45,886 nt of DNA from Gemmatimonadaceae bacterium (GTDB lineage Bacteria; Latescibacterota; UBA2968; UBA8231): NCBI GenBank assembly GCA_002726335.1, contig PBSR01000084.1, positions 1 to 45,886 of the forward strand. The letters are read 5' to 3'. The notes beneath the pieces are model-generated. The model searched no databases. It worked only from the letters and a program-made list of their open reading frames with translations, and was not told the origin of the DNA. This document shows positions 7,522 through 16,036 of this stretch, one piece after another. The number at the start of each line of letters is the position of its first letter. Position 1 is the stretch's first letter. Both the position numbers and the translations under genes were made by a program.

Positions 7522-8826
7522 TCAGCGCAGGCGCTTGAGGGCTTCGGCGGACAACGTGCTGACGTAGTGGTCGTCATCGCCGGCGGCGGAGGTGAGCGCG
7601 TCGACGGGTGCGCTGCCGATCTTGCCCAGCGCCAGGGCGGCGTTGTGGCGTACGGCGACGTCGTCGTCGGTCAGGCGCCCGGCCAAGGTGTTGGCGGCGC
7701 CTGCAGAAGCGGGACCGATGTTGCCAAGGGCCTCGGTGGCGTTGCGGCGCACCCATTCTGATTCGTCGCCCAACGCTGTTTGCAGGGCCGATACGCCGTC
7801 GGCAGCGGCCGTGCCGATGTCACCCAGGATGTCGGCAGCACTGGCGCGCAGCGCCCAGTCCTCATCGTGCAGCAGGTCAGCAAGGGCCGGCAGGGCCTCG
7901 GTGCCCGCGGCTGTCAGACCATACGCGGCATCGAACTGCGCCGGGTTGGTATGCGAGCGCTCAACATTGGCGGCGAGCCGATCCTTGGCCTCCTTACGCA
8001 GGGCGCTGATGAGGGCGTGCACGCTACCCGCAGCACCCAGGCGATAGGCGGCGCTGTACCGCTGCATCTCGTCGCCTTCGGCCAGAAGGCATTCGAGGTC
8101 GTCTGCTGAGTTGTCGTTGCCTGTGGACTCCGCTCCTCGATACCAGTCCCAGATGTCGGCGCACAGGGGATCGTCGGCAGCGCCGGAGGCGGTCCAGGGC
8201 CGACCGTCGTGCTGCCAGTCGGTCGGCGATGGCTCCGCCATGCGGGTAAACAGGAACTTGACCATGAAGCGGTCTGCTGTAGCCGCGTTGGGTGTGGCGC
8301 GGTGCCACAGGTCATAGTGCACGATCGTCACCGTGCCGGCCTGACCCAACACAGGCAACTCGTCGGGGTTGCCATGCTGGTCCTTCCCCGTCAGGTACTG
8401 TGTCGCCGGCACGATCGATGACGGTCCGTTGGACGCGTCGACATCGTGGGGGTAGTAGAAGGCCATCAGCCAGCGGACCCGGTGGTGGCGCACGTTCTGG
8501 TCGGCCTCGTAGCTGTCCTGATGCATGCGCTGGCCCTTGCTGCCGGCCACGTTCTGGTGGCAATGCCGGTGCGGATGCAGCAGATAGTCGGGACCGAGCA
8601 GGCTGTGCAGCGCGCCGTGCACGTCCGGACTGCTCAGCACGTCGTGCAGCGCCGGCACGCGAGGCAGGATATCGTTGCCGGGGTTACCATGGGAGGCGTA
8701 CAGCTCGGTGATCTGCCCGTGCACGTCCTGGTGGAACTCGGCGGGCAGCCCGGCATCGAGAGTGACGTAGCCATCACGCAGGAATGCCTGCATGCGCTCG
8801 TCGGTCAGCAGTGTTGGTGTCATCAT
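7522..8826 (-). CDS. PhyH-family Fe(II)/2-oxoglutarate dioxygenase fused to HEAT repeats
   Basis: Residues 1-~240 are a phytanoyl-CoA dioxygenase-like fold: MQAFLRDGYV, the metal triad His102-x-Asp104 (MHQDSYEAD) and distal His175 (WHRATPN), and a later KFLFTRM strand. Residues ~262-434 are a stack of HEAT-like helices with repeat cores (ALPALADLLHDEDWALRASAADILGDIG, then VRRNATEALGNIG, then VRHNAALALGKIG), each ~36 residues. HEAT repeats usually bind partners. The fusion is unusual for this dioxygenase family; a targeting or complex-assembly role for the repeats is inference. ATG at 8826 is followed by a second ATG; both give the same protein core. Cofactor residues appear intact. Confidence 0.85.
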   Translation of the reverse strand: MMTPTLLTDERMQAFLRDGYVTLDAGLPAEFHQDVHGQITELYASHGNPGNDILPRVPALHDVLSSPDVHGALHSLLGPDYLLHPHRHCHQNVAGSKGQRMHQDSYEADQNVRHHRVRWLMAFYYPHDVDASNGPSSIVPATQYLTGKDQHGNPDELPVLGQAGTVTIVHYDLWHRATPNAATADRFMVKFLFTRMAEPSPTDWQHDGRPWTASGAADDPLCADIWDWYRGAESTGNDNSADDLECLLAEGDEMQRYSAAYRLGAAGSVHALISALRKEAKDRLAANVERSHTNPAQFDAAYGLTAAGTEALPALADLLHDEDWALRASAADILGDIGTAAADGVSALQTALGDESEWVRRNATEALGNIGPASAGAANTLAGRLTDDDVAVRHNAALALGKIGSAPVDALTSAAGDDDHYVSTLSAEALKRLR

Positions 8827-8913
8827 GCGGAGAAAGCTAACGCTCCTTGAGTCGACATCAACCCACGGGCACGCCGCTCATTCTGGAACACCCGAGGATG
8901 CAGCTCTTCGGAG

Positions 8914-11139
8914 TTAGCTCCGCGTCACCACCACCGGTGACGACCAGGCCATGGCGCCGTCGGTCTGAATCACCCGCACCCACAAGGCCTGTTCGCCGGT
9001 GTGCACGGGGACTCTCAGAGTCATGTCGGCGTCGGCTGTGGCCCCCGTATCCGGCGCGGGGCTGACCTCGACGCGTTGCTTGAGCCCTCCGGCCTCGATC
9101 TGAACACCTCCGGACCGGATGTCGGCGCAACGCAGATCGAACCGGCAGGGCGCCGTTCGCAGCGACAGCACGGTGTCGTCCGGTCCGCCATGGTGAAACA
9201 CCACGCCCCCGCGATTGCCCGCCGTCGCCGACGTCCAGCGCAATACCGCGCCGTCCTCCTCGATGTGCACCGCATCCTCGACGCTGTGGAAATTCACCGA
9301 AGACACCGAGCTGAATCGTCCGGCCCCCGCCCGCAGCTCACCATCCCAGATGACGCGCTGGTCGGCCGCCGTTCCCATCTGCCTGGCGCCCATCCACAGC
9401 AGACGGAGAGCGCCATCTGGCGAGGGACCGGCCAGCTGTTGGCTGGCAACCACTTCGGTTCGACGCAGGACATCGACGCGCTCCAGCGATGCCGTGCCGG
9501 CGATCCGGACCAGGACGCTGACTTGCTCCTCGTCGGTCTCGACCTCGCCTCCCATGCCCTCGCCCTCGATTTCCACCCACAGCGAGATACGCTCGCCCGT
9601 GGTGCCGTAGCAGCGTCGCGCCGCGAAGGCTTCCCACAGAGATGCCTGATCGAGGGCCGTCGCATACACCCCGGTGAGACCGGAGCGCACATTCCGGTTC
9701 TGTCGCCAACCCGGGTGATCGGCGCCGGGGCGGCCGTAGACGCCGTCCGCGCCGGCGGTGATGCCGACGCGATAGCCACGCTCTATCGTTTCCTCCACGA
9801 ACCATTCGGACGTGGCATGAGTCGAGTGGATCTCGAACTGCGGCTCGATGCCCGGATCATGCCACTCGAGGTTCGTCGGCCGCCCGCCTACGTGCAGATT
9901 GCACAGCACGCCCCTATCCGTGAAGGCGGCGTGAAACTGAGGCGCCGTCATCAGGTCGGGCTCGGGATCGTCCACGACCTCGGCGAAGTGGCGTCCCGAG
10001 CGACGAATCGTTGGGTCGTCTTCCCTGTAGAACACGTTACGATCGCCTCCATCCACCGTCGGCGGCGACCACTCGCAACCGAGGATGGCGACAAGCTCAC
10101 CTGGGCGATGAGCGGCGGCCGTGTCCCGCCGGATCGAGGCCCAGCGCGCCGGGGTGATGTAGTGGTCGTTGGCTTGCTGACTGGCGAACTGCAGACCGGC
10201 GGCTCTGGCGTGGTCGAAGTGTTGCGACAAGGACCCGGCGCCGCAGCCCACGTCCGTCTGTCCGGAGTGCAGGTCGCCGAAAAACAATCTGTGAAGGGGT
10301 GCCTCAGCGTAGACGGTGATGGCATTGCCAACGATTGTGCCGAGGCCGGGCACGTCGAATCTCGGCCGGTGTACGCCGGGTGTGTCGAACCGCAGCGTCA
10401 GAATGGATACCTCGGGTGAGCTCTCCTGGCGCAGGTTCAACTGTTTGACGTGCGCTTCTTCCTGAAGATGCGGGTTGCCATCAGGGAAACCCGTCGTGTT
10501 GCCCCAGACATCTTCGCAGCGAAGACGGACAGCCACCGGTTCGCCCACGACCGCATCGCCACCGGCAACGGCCACGGACCGGACTGCGGGACCCGGCACG
10601 ACGTCAGGCGCCTTGGTCCTGCCGACGAGATTCCAGCGTGGATCCTGCGGACGCCAGACCGCCACGAGGAAGTCGACGGCATCGCAGGCAAAGGTGGGAG
10701 CCAACCAACCGGCTTCGCCCCCGGGACACACCTGCAGGACCTGCCCCTCTGCCAGCGGGGCAGCCAGATCAACATCGAGTTGGTGCTGCCACGGATCGAA
10801 GGCGCCGCGTGGAACGTGGATGACGGAGAAGCCCGCGTCTGTCCCGTCGATGTGCGTGCGGGCGAGCACTTCGTCGGCACTCGCTGGGCGCCAGTCGAAG
10901 GGCCAGCCCCAGGCGATGCGCAAACGACTCCCGGCACCGAGACCTGCGGCGGGTGACTTGTAGGCAAAGCTGAGGCGGGTCGCGCTCCCGGCCACCACCT
11001 GTGGCTCGTGGGTACAGGTTACGGTACCCAGGCAGGTGTGCCGCGCCGCAGTGCTGAACTCGGGACGATGCCAGAGCCGGGCACTGCCCGGTCGCCCTGT
11101 CCAGAGCAACTGCTCTGTCACGTCGTCATCGTGGCGCAA
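8914..11139 (-). CDS. DUF3604/PHP-like metal-dependent hydrolase
   Basis: The 741-residue protein has an N-terminal ~280-residue beta-rich region (no signal peptide) and then a PHP/DUF3604-like core beginning RLFFGDLHSGQTD (His291), followed by ASQQANDHY (Asp325-His326), ILGCEWS (Glu356), LCNLHVGG and HSTHATSEWF, the spaced His/Asp/Glu pattern of a trinuclear metal site. The C-terminal ~200 residues are beta-strands with a jelly-roll look. Related proteins are often found with sugar and sulphatase genes but substrates are unknown. Start TTG at 11139: GGAGG lies seven bases upstream (minus strand). A tail-to-start gap of 87 bases precedes the PhyH-HEAT gene. Confidence 0.65.
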   Translation of the reverse strand: MRHDDDVTEQLLWTGRPGSARLWHRPEFSTAARHTCLGTVTCTHEPQVVAGSATRLSFAYKSPAAGLGAGSRLRIAWGWPFDWRPASADEVLARTHIDGTDAGFSVIHVPRGAFDPWQHQLDVDLAAPLAEGQVLQVCPGGEAGWLAPTFACDAVDFLVAVWRPQDPRWNLVGRTKAPDVVPGPAVRSVAVAGGDAVVGEPVAVRLRCEDVWGNTTGFPDGNPHLQEEAHVKQLNLRQESSPEVSILTLRFDTPGVHRPRFDVPGLGTIVGNAITVYAEAPLHRLFFGDLHSGQTDVGCGAGSLSQHFDHARAAGLQFASQQANDHYITPARWASIRRDTAAAHRPGELVAILGCEWSPPTVDGGDRNVFYREDDPTIRRSGRHFAEVVDDPEPDLMTAPQFHAAFTDRGVLCNLHVGGRPTNLEWHDPGIEPQFEIHSTHATSEWFVEETIERGYRVGITAGADGVYGRPGADHPGWRQNRNVRSGLTGVYATALDQASLWEAFAARRCYGTTGERISLWVEIEGEGMGGEVETDEEQVSVLVRIAGTASLERVDVLRRTEVVASQQLAGPSPDGALRLLWMGARQMGTAADQRVIWDGELRAGAGRFSSVSSVNFHSVEDAVHIEEDGAVLRWTSATAGNRGGVVFHHGGPDDTVLSLRTAPCRFDLRCADIRSGGVQIEAGGLKQRVEVSPAPDTGATADADMTLRVPVHTGEQALWVRVIQTDGAMAWSSPVVVTRS

Positions 11140-11178
11140 TCGTCACCCTCCGGCTGTTGCACTCGTTCTCCGTCACGG

Positions 11179-11215
11179 CATATCGTTTGGTCGTTGTGGG
11201 TCCATATCGTCGGTC
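11179..11215. repeat. Direct repeat CATATCGT in a divergent promoter region
   Basis: CATATCGT occurs at 11179-11186 and 11203-11210, each followed within one or two bases by GGTC, 24 bases start to start. They sit between the divergent DUF3604 (TTG 11139) and symporter (ATG 11230) genes. A possible -35/-10 pair TTGCAC (11157-11162), 18 bases, TATCGT (11181-11186) overlaps the first copy. An operator role is inference; two copies only. Confidence 0.35.
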
Positions 11216-11229
11216 ACACGGGAGAGTTC

Positions 11230-12759
11230 ATGACACGAGGCGCATGGCGTACGAACACCGGGTTCCTGCTGGCCGCGATTGGCTCGGCCGTTGGACTGGG
11301 CAACATATGGCGATTCAGTTACCTGGCCTACAAGAACGGTGGCGGGTCATTTCTGATCCCCTATGCTGTGGCGTTGTTCAGCGTTGGTATTCCCATCATG
11401 ATCCTCGAGTTTGCCATCGGGCACAAGATGCGGGCCGCCGCCCCGAAGGCCATGGCCCGCGTGAACAAGGAGTGGGAGTGGCTGGGGTGGTGGCCGGGGA
11501 TCTTCGTCGCCTTTGGTATCGCCCTGTACTACGTCGTCGTCATCGGCTGGTTCGGTTCGTACATGCTGTTTTCCGCTGGCGCCATGTTCGGCCGTCAGCT
11601 GCCCTGGGCGGGTCGCTCGGAGGAGTTCTTCTACCAGGACTTTCTGCACCTCAGTGACGGCCCCTTCGACATAGACGGCGTGCAGCCCGGCATTCTGCTG
11701 GCCACGGCCTTCTTCTGGGCGGTCCTGGGGTACATCTGTCTGCGGCAGGTCGAGGAGGGTGTGGAGCGCGCCTGCCGCATCTTCATGCCCCTGCTGGTCG
11801 TCCTGACGACGACGCTGGTCTTGTGGGGCCTGACACTGGATGGGGCCTGGGACGGGGTGAGGCAATACCTCACGCCAGACTGGAGCAAGCTGGGAGAAGC
11901 CCAGGTCTGGCGCGACGCCTTCGGCCAGATCTTCTTCTCCCTGTCCATCGCCTTCGGCATCATGATTGCCTACGCGAGTTATCTGCCTGAGAAAACCGAC
12001 CTGGTGCGCAACGCAGCGATCACGGCCTGCGTCAACTGCGCCTATTCGGTGTTTGCCGGACTCGCCGTGTTCAGCGCCCTGGGGTACATGGCCCAGGCCA
12101 AGGGGGTCGGCATTGACGAGGTGGCCACCGCCGGCCCCGGCCTGTGTTTCGTCGTCTATCCCGAAATCATCTCCCTGCTCCCTGCCTTCAGCGGACTGTT
12201 CGGTTTTCTCTTCTTCCTGACTCTGGTGCTGGCTGGCGTGACCTCGGCCATCTCGATTGTGGAGGCCTTCTCTTCCGCCGTCATCGACAAGTTCGAGTGG
12301 CGGCGGTCCAGGGTCGTGTCGGCCACATGTGTCGCAGGATTCCTCGGCAGCGCGCTGTTCACTACCGGTGCGGGACTCTACTGGCTGGATATCGTCGATC
12401 ACTTCCTCAACAACTACGGACTCATCACCGTCGGCCTGCTCGAGTGTCTCCTCATCGCCTGGTACTACCGGATCGACGAGCTCCACTTCCACCTGAGCGA
12501 CACGTCGGAGGGCGGATATTCCCGCGGTTGGGACCTGACCTGGGAGTGGTGCGTGAAGTTCGTGGCACCAACAGTACTGGTCGGCATCCTGGCCTGGAGC
12601 CTGCTGGAGGACCTGCGGACACCGTACGAGGGTTACCCGACGCAGGCGTTACTGATCCTGGGAGTGGGTTGGGTTGTCGGGACCTTCCTGGTGAGCGGGA
12701 TCTTCAGCACGTTCTCACGGGAACGCCGCGTCAGCCCACGTTCTGCCACTGAAAAATAA
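11230..12759 (+). CDS. Sodium:solute (neurotransmitter) symporter family transporter
   Basis: A ~509-residue, 11-12-segment membrane protein of the SNF/NSS family, the LeuT fold. It opens with TNTGFLLAAIGSAVGLGNIWRF, the highly conserved TM1 (GxAVGLGNxWRFPY) that holds sodium sites, and has YKNGGGSFLIPY. Later segments include FSLSIAFGIMIAYASYLP and FFLTLVLAGVTSAISIVEA (conserved TM8 region). These carriers import amino acids or osmolytes with Na+. ATG at 11230 is chosen (GGGAGAG just upstream); an in-frame extension to 11008 is antisense to the DUF3604 gene and has no family match. Its end overlaps the dehydrogenase gene by 29 bases tail to tail. Substrate is unknown. Confidence 0.9.
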   Translation: MTRGAWRTNTGFLLAAIGSAVGLGNIWRFSYLAYKNGGGSFLIPYAVALFSVGIPIMILEFAIGHKMRAAAPKAMARVNKEWEWLGWWPGIFVAFGIALYYVVVIGWFGSYMLFSAGAMFGRQLPWAGRSEEFFYQDFLHLSDGPFDIDGVQPGILLATAFFWAVLGYICLRQVEEGVERACRIFMPLLVVLTTTLVLWGLTLDGAWDGVRQYLTPDWSKLGEAQVWRDAFGQIFFSLSIAFGIMIAYASYLPEKTDLVRNAAITACVNCAYSVFAGLAVFSALGYMAQAKGVGIDEVATAGPGLCFVVYPEIISLLPAFSGLFGFLFFLTLVLAGVTSAISIVEAFSSAVIDKFEWRRSRVVSATCVAGFLGSALFTTGAGLYWLDIVDHFLNNYGLITVGLLECLLIAWYYRIDELHFHLSDTSEGGYSRGWDLTWEWCVKFVAPTVLVGILAWSLLEDLRTPYEGYPTQALLILGVGWVVGTFLVSGIFSTFSRERRVSPRSATEK

Positions 12760-13744
12760 CCCCCATCATCTGCTTGTTCCGCTCGTAGGCCATCTCGTAG
12801 GCCTGGGCCATGTCGGTGAAGGGCATCCGGTGTGTGATGAGTCGACTGGGTGCCAGTCCCTTCGTCATCAGCGACAGTGTGTGCTCACAGCCACGTATCC
12901 AGTCGAAGCGATCGCCGGTGGACGTGGGATACAGGTAGCCCCCCTTGCCCGACACGGCGATCAGGGCGATCCCCTTGTTGTAGAACCACTCCATCGACAC
13001 CGGGTTGAAGTCGAGGGCCTCCTCGCCGCGCCCGGGCAGAGCGACGACACTGACACGTCCGTTGGGGCGCACCACCTGGCAGGCGGTGCGCCACGCCGGC
13101 CAGGGGTTGGCCGTGAGGATGACGAGGTCGACGCCGGCACCGTCGGTGAACTCATCGAGCTTCGCCTGCAGATCGTCGTCATCGGAGAGAAACACTGCAT
13201 CGGCGCCCATCTTCGTGGCCATGTCCAACCGGGACGGGTGGTTACCGAGGCCGATCACCCTCGCCCCGAAGTGGGGACCGAGAGCGACGGCACCCAGGCC
13301 GAGCACACCCAACCCGACGACGGCCACGTTCTCACCGGGCGTGAAGAAGGCCTTGCGGTAGCAGTGGGCGCTGAGGGTGTACAGATGGGCCCAGACGGCG
13401 TCCTCGGAGTCGACGCCATCCGGAACCCTCACCACGTTCAGAACTGGGTCGGCCACATACTCCGACTGGTGCGGCGCCTGAGCCACTACCCGGTCGCCGG
13501 GTTGCAGGTGCTCCACGGCCGATCCCACGGCACGGACAACACCGAGGTTGCTGTCACCCACCCAGCGGGGATAGTCGGGTGCGCCGGGGATACTCTCCGC
13601 ACCTTCATAGTTGCCGCGGTCGGTGCCGATCTTGAAGGCGGAGATCTCGGTCTCCACGTGCACCTGCTTCGGCCCAAGGCTTGTATCGAGGTCGTGCTCC
13701 TCGAGGCGCAGGTCTCTGGGACCGTGGAGGACGGCGATCTTCAC
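12731..13744 (-). CDS. Medium-chain dehydrogenase/reductase (zinc-lacking)
   Basis: Medium-chain dehydrogenase/reductase fold of ~337 residues. An N-terminal GroES-like domain (QVHVETEISAFKIGTDRG, VGSAVEHLQPGDRVVA) is followed by a Rossmann domain with VGLGVLGLGAVALGPHFGA and the acidic DDDDLQAKLDEFTDGAGVDLVI. The cysteine clusters for structural zinc are absent and the active-site Cys equivalent is not seen, so it is probably of the zinc-lacking, reductase-like subgroup; NAD(P) use is expected. The start is set at GTG (13744), where the conserved KIAVLHGPRDLRL begins and HicB ends four bases earlier; the longer ATG start at 13816 would add 24 residues overlapping hicB. It is the last gene of the sugar-acid-like catabolic operon. 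Confidence 0.8.
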   Translation of the reverse strand: MKIAVLHGPRDLRLEEHDLDTSLGPKQVHVETEISAFKIGTDRGNYEGAESIPGAPDYPRWVGDSNLGVVRAVGSAVEHLQPGDRVVAQAPHQSEYVADPVLNVVRVPDGVDSEDAVWAHLYTLSAHCYRKAFFTPGENVAVVGLGVLGLGAVALGPHFGARVIGLGNHPSRLDMATKMGADAVFLSDDDDLQAKLDEFTDGAGVDLVILTANPWPAWRTACQVVRPNGRVSVVALPGRGEEALDFNPVSMEWFYNKGIALIAVSGKGGYLYPTSTGDRFDWIRGCEHTLSLMTKGLAPSRLITHRMPFTDMAQAYEMAYERNKQMMGVIFQWQNVG

Positions 13745-13748
13745 TCTG

Positions 13749-13964
13749 TCAGGCAGCGCTTGTCTCGATGAACTCGCTCTCGGAGCTGGGGCCGGGTACG
13801 GGCTCATCCTGATCACGCAGGCTTTCGATGTGCAGTTCGACCGCCTCCTCGATCAGCTGCATGGCCTGCTTACGAGTTTCTCCCACAGCGATGCAGCCGG
13901 GTAGGTCCGGAACATGCGCTCCCCAACTTTTGCCACCATTCTCGACAACGACCATATAACGCAT
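13749..13964 (-). CDS. hicB: HicB-family antitoxin
   Basis: A 71-residue HicB-type partial-RNase-H fold: MRYMVVVENGGKSWGAHVPDLPG (the HicB strand beginning), GETRKQAMQLIEEAVELHIESL and a short acidic tail. HicB antitoxins neutralise HicA, an mRNA-binding RNase-like toxin. There is an AAGGAG 10 bases ahead of the ATG that overlaps the last codons and TAG of hicA, as in a coupled pair. The toxin partner at 13972-14123 is broken while this frame is intact. The C-terminal DNA-binding (ribbon-helix-helix) domain of longer HicBs is absent, as in the short HicB subclass. Confidence 0.85.
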   Translation of the reverse strand: MRYMVVVENGGKSWGAHVPDLPGCIAVGETRKQAMQLIEEAVELHIESLRDQDEPVPGPSSESEFIETSAA

Positions 13965-13971
13965 TGTGTCT

Positions 13972-14123
13972 CTACTCCTTCAGGCCAGCCTGTGTCAGGA
14001 TGCTGTTGAGTGTCCCGGGTGGGACGTCCAGACTCGGTTTCCCTGCCACTGTGACGGTGCCAAGCCGGCTGGGATGGTGGAACTGCCGATGGCGAGTGCT
14101 CTGATGAGTGCCCGGATCTTCAT
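13972..14123 (-). pseudogene. hicA: HicA toxin remnant, internal deletion plus frameshift
   Basis: ATG at 14123, with AGGA seven bases upstream, gives MKIRALIRAL, the HicA N-terminus (family form MKxRDLIRxL). Then the frame runs into AIGSSTIP and a later stop. In the next frame the HicA C-terminus is intact: HRQFHHPSRLGTVTVAG, PPGTLNSILTQAGLK, TAG at 13972-13974. The ~12 residues expected between (EADGW... to GS, before HRQF) are missing, so a deletion of about 37 bases joins the halves out of frame. The conserved His of the GSH motif sits at the junction. This reading is from comparison with family memory; a resequencing error of that size is unlikely. Confidence 0.75.
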
Positions 14124-14141
14124 CCATCGTTCCTGGCGTAA

Positions 14142-15269
14142 CTACCGCGGATCCCCCGCCTGCCACTGGTGCTTCGCCAGTCCCGTCTCCGTCAGTTCCA
14201 CCCCGAGGCCCGGACGATCCGAGAGCACGATCCGCCCGCCCTGCACGTCCAGGGGGTGATCGATGATCTCGTCGCGCCAGTCGATGCCGGTGACGAACTC
14301 GATGGGCGCCGCATTCGGAATCGACGCCGTCACGTGGGCCGCCGCCAGGATTCCCACCGGACCCTTCGTGTTGTGGAACGAAATCGGCACGTGGAAGGTC
14401 TCGGCAATGGCGGCGATCTTCTGCGCCTCGGTGATGCCCCCGGAGTACATCATGTCCGGCTGGGCGATGTCGATACCTTCCAGCTCGAGCAGCCGACGGA
14501 ACTGGCTCTTGGTGTTGAGCCGCTCGGAACCCATCACGGGAATGGTGATCTGGCTGCGGATCTTCGGGTACGCCGTCAGGTCGTCGGGGGCCACGGGGTC
14601 TTCATAGGCGAACAGATCCAGGTGCTCGAGGCGTCTGGCCAGCCGGATCGAGTTGGCCACCGTGAACCTGCCGTGGCAGTCGATGAACAGCTTCACGTCC
14701 GGTCCCACCGCCTCACGCACCGCCTCGAAGTGAGCCACCGTCTTGTCAGGGTAGCCGTCGTCGAGATAGGTGTCCCAGTCGAGACCGTTGCGATCCCGCC
14801 AGCTCGCCCCCCCCTTCAGCGCGAAGAAACCCTCGTCCTGCTTGGCTTTCGCCATCCTCGCCGTATCGTCGGGGGTCTTGCCGCCGAAGTGGGTGTAGAC
14901 GTCGACCTGCCGGCGAAAGGCACCGCCGAGCAGTTCGTACACCGGCAGGCCCGCCACCTTGCCCTTGATATCCCACAGGGCGATGTCGATACCGGCCATC
15001 GCGCTCATCCACACGGGCCCGGCCATACGCCAGATGCCACTCACCGACGAGCGGCGGTAGATGTGGTGCCAGATCCACTCGATGCGCGCCGGGTCTTCGC
15101 CGATCAGCTCCTGCTTCATGTTGTCCACCGCGGCACAGACGACGGGTTCCTTGTTGGAGTACGTCGCCTCCCCCAGGCCGGTGATACCGGCGTCGGTATG
15201 CACGCGAACCACCGTCCACTTGCGGCCCGGAGAGTCGTACATGACGGTGTCGATGTCGGTGATCTTCAT
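14142..15269 (-). CDS. Enolase-superfamily (mandelate racemase/sugar-acid dehydratase) protein
   Basis: A ~375-residue enolase-superfamily enzyme. N-terminal capping domain (MKITDIDTVMYDSPGRKW, HTDAGITGLGEA) and a (beta/alpha)7beta barrel. Metal ligands Asp197 (FIDCHGRF), Glu223 (YEDPVAP), Glu249 (MGSERL) and a general acid/base His299 (SFHNTKGPVG) are visible; Lys152 (FFALKGGAS) is the base candidate. The usual KxK motif is represented only by that lysine. The fold dehydrates or racemises acid sugars, and galactonate- or mandelate-racemase-like activity is likely; substrate not assignable. The ATG start overlaps the isochorismatase-like stop (ATGA). HicA remnants lie 18 bases downstream. Confidence 0.85.
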   Translation of the reverse strand: MKITDIDTVMYDSPGRKWTVVRVHTDAGITGLGEATYSNKEPVVCAAVDNMKQELIGEDPARIEWIWHHIYRRSSVSGIWRMAGPVWMSAMAGIDIALWDIKGKVAGLPVYELLGGAFRRQVDVYTHFGGKTPDDTARMAKAKQDEGFFALKGGASWRDRNGLDWDTYLDDGYPDKTVAHFEAVREAVGPDVKLFIDCHGRFTVANSIRLARRLEHLDLFAYEDPVAPDDLTAYPKIRSQITIPVMGSERLNTKSQFRRLLELEGIDIAQPDMMYSGGITEAQKIAAIAETFHVPISFHNTKGPVGILAAAHVTASIPNAAPIEFVTGIDWRDEIIDHPLDVQGGRIVLSDRPGLGVELTETGLAKHQWQAGDPR

Positions 15270-15976
15270 GACTCGCTCTCGATCCGGGTGCAGGCGTCGA
15301 TGAACTCGGCGGCCGTCGTCGTGTAGCCGATCAAGTGCTCGAAATTGCGCAGCACAACTTTGTTTAACCAACCCCCCTCCGGCAGTGAATCATCTACCGT
15401 GTCGGGGAATTCGATCTCGGCGCCGTTGGAGCAGTCCCGCAGCAGCACCACGCGGTAGTTGCGTCCCACCGCCTCGGCACAGGTGTAGTGCATGCAGGCA
15501 CGCCGGCTGTAGCCGACGACGAACAGCGTCCGCGTCCCCCAGCTGCGCAGATGCTGATCCAGGAAGGTGTCGTGGAAGCCGCTCCAGATCCACTTGGGGA
15601 AGTTCGGCTCGCCTTCTCGGGGGCGGACACAGTCCAGATACCGGGGTTCGAAGTCCTTCCCCATCTCCCGCCACGGGTCCAGGGCGCTGCGACCATCGGC
15701 ATACTTCGTCTTGCCCCAGAACTCACCGACGATGTTGCCTGGATCGGCCACCAGGCGCAGGTCGTTGTGCACGTAGGCCACCCGCAGGCCGGTCCTGCGG
15801 GCGGCATCGAGAGCCGGCGCGATGAGATTCTCCGTCGTCGGGTTCGGCGTCGTTCCGTCCACATCGACGAGGAGGAGGGCGCACTCTGCCAGAGGCAGGG
15901 GCAGCGTCTCGTAGGCGTGATCATAGCCGCCGGGAAAGTCCTTGTAGTAGCGGACGGGAATGTTGATGGTGGTCAT
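15266..15976 (-). CDS. Isochorismatase-like cysteine hydrolase
   Basis: The 236-residue protein has the cysteine-hydrolase fold: LLLVDVDGT (Asp38 region), FPKW (Lys128) and GYSRRACMHYTC (nucleophile Cys161), the Asp-Lys-Cys triad of isochorismatase/nicotinamidase-like enzymes. These cleave amide or ester bonds of small molecules such as ureido or carbamoyl groups; with the adjacent enolase gene a role in a sugar- or amide-derived catabolic route is plausible but not shown. The ATG overlaps the enolase start by four bases. No Shine-Dalgarno site is seen upstream; it lies 60 bases after the sugar isomerase stop. Confidence 0.8.
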   Translation of the reverse strand: MTTINIPVRYYKDFPGGYDHAYETLPLPLAECALLLVDVDGTTPNPTTENLIAPALDAARRTGLRVAYVHNDLRLVADPGNIVGEFWGKTKYADGRSALDPWREMGKDFEPRYLDCVRPREGEPNFPKWIWSGFHDTFLDQHLRSWGTRTLFVVGYSRRACMHYTCAEAVGRNYRVVLLRDCSNGAEIEFPDTVDDSLPEGGWLNKVVLRNFEHLIGYTTTAAEFIDACTRIESES

Positions 15977-16036
15977 GGCGGTTCAAGGTAGTCACATCCT
16001 CGTCAGCCGGGGAGTTCTTCGGCGATCTCACCTCAT

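Noticed and set aside
11347..12492. 381-codon minus-strand frame
   Set aside because: Antisense to the symporter, composition unlike a protein.
13972..14166. An intact 64-residue HicA-like gene
   Set aside because: Only the C-terminal half matches; the true N-terminus is in another frame from ATG at 14123.
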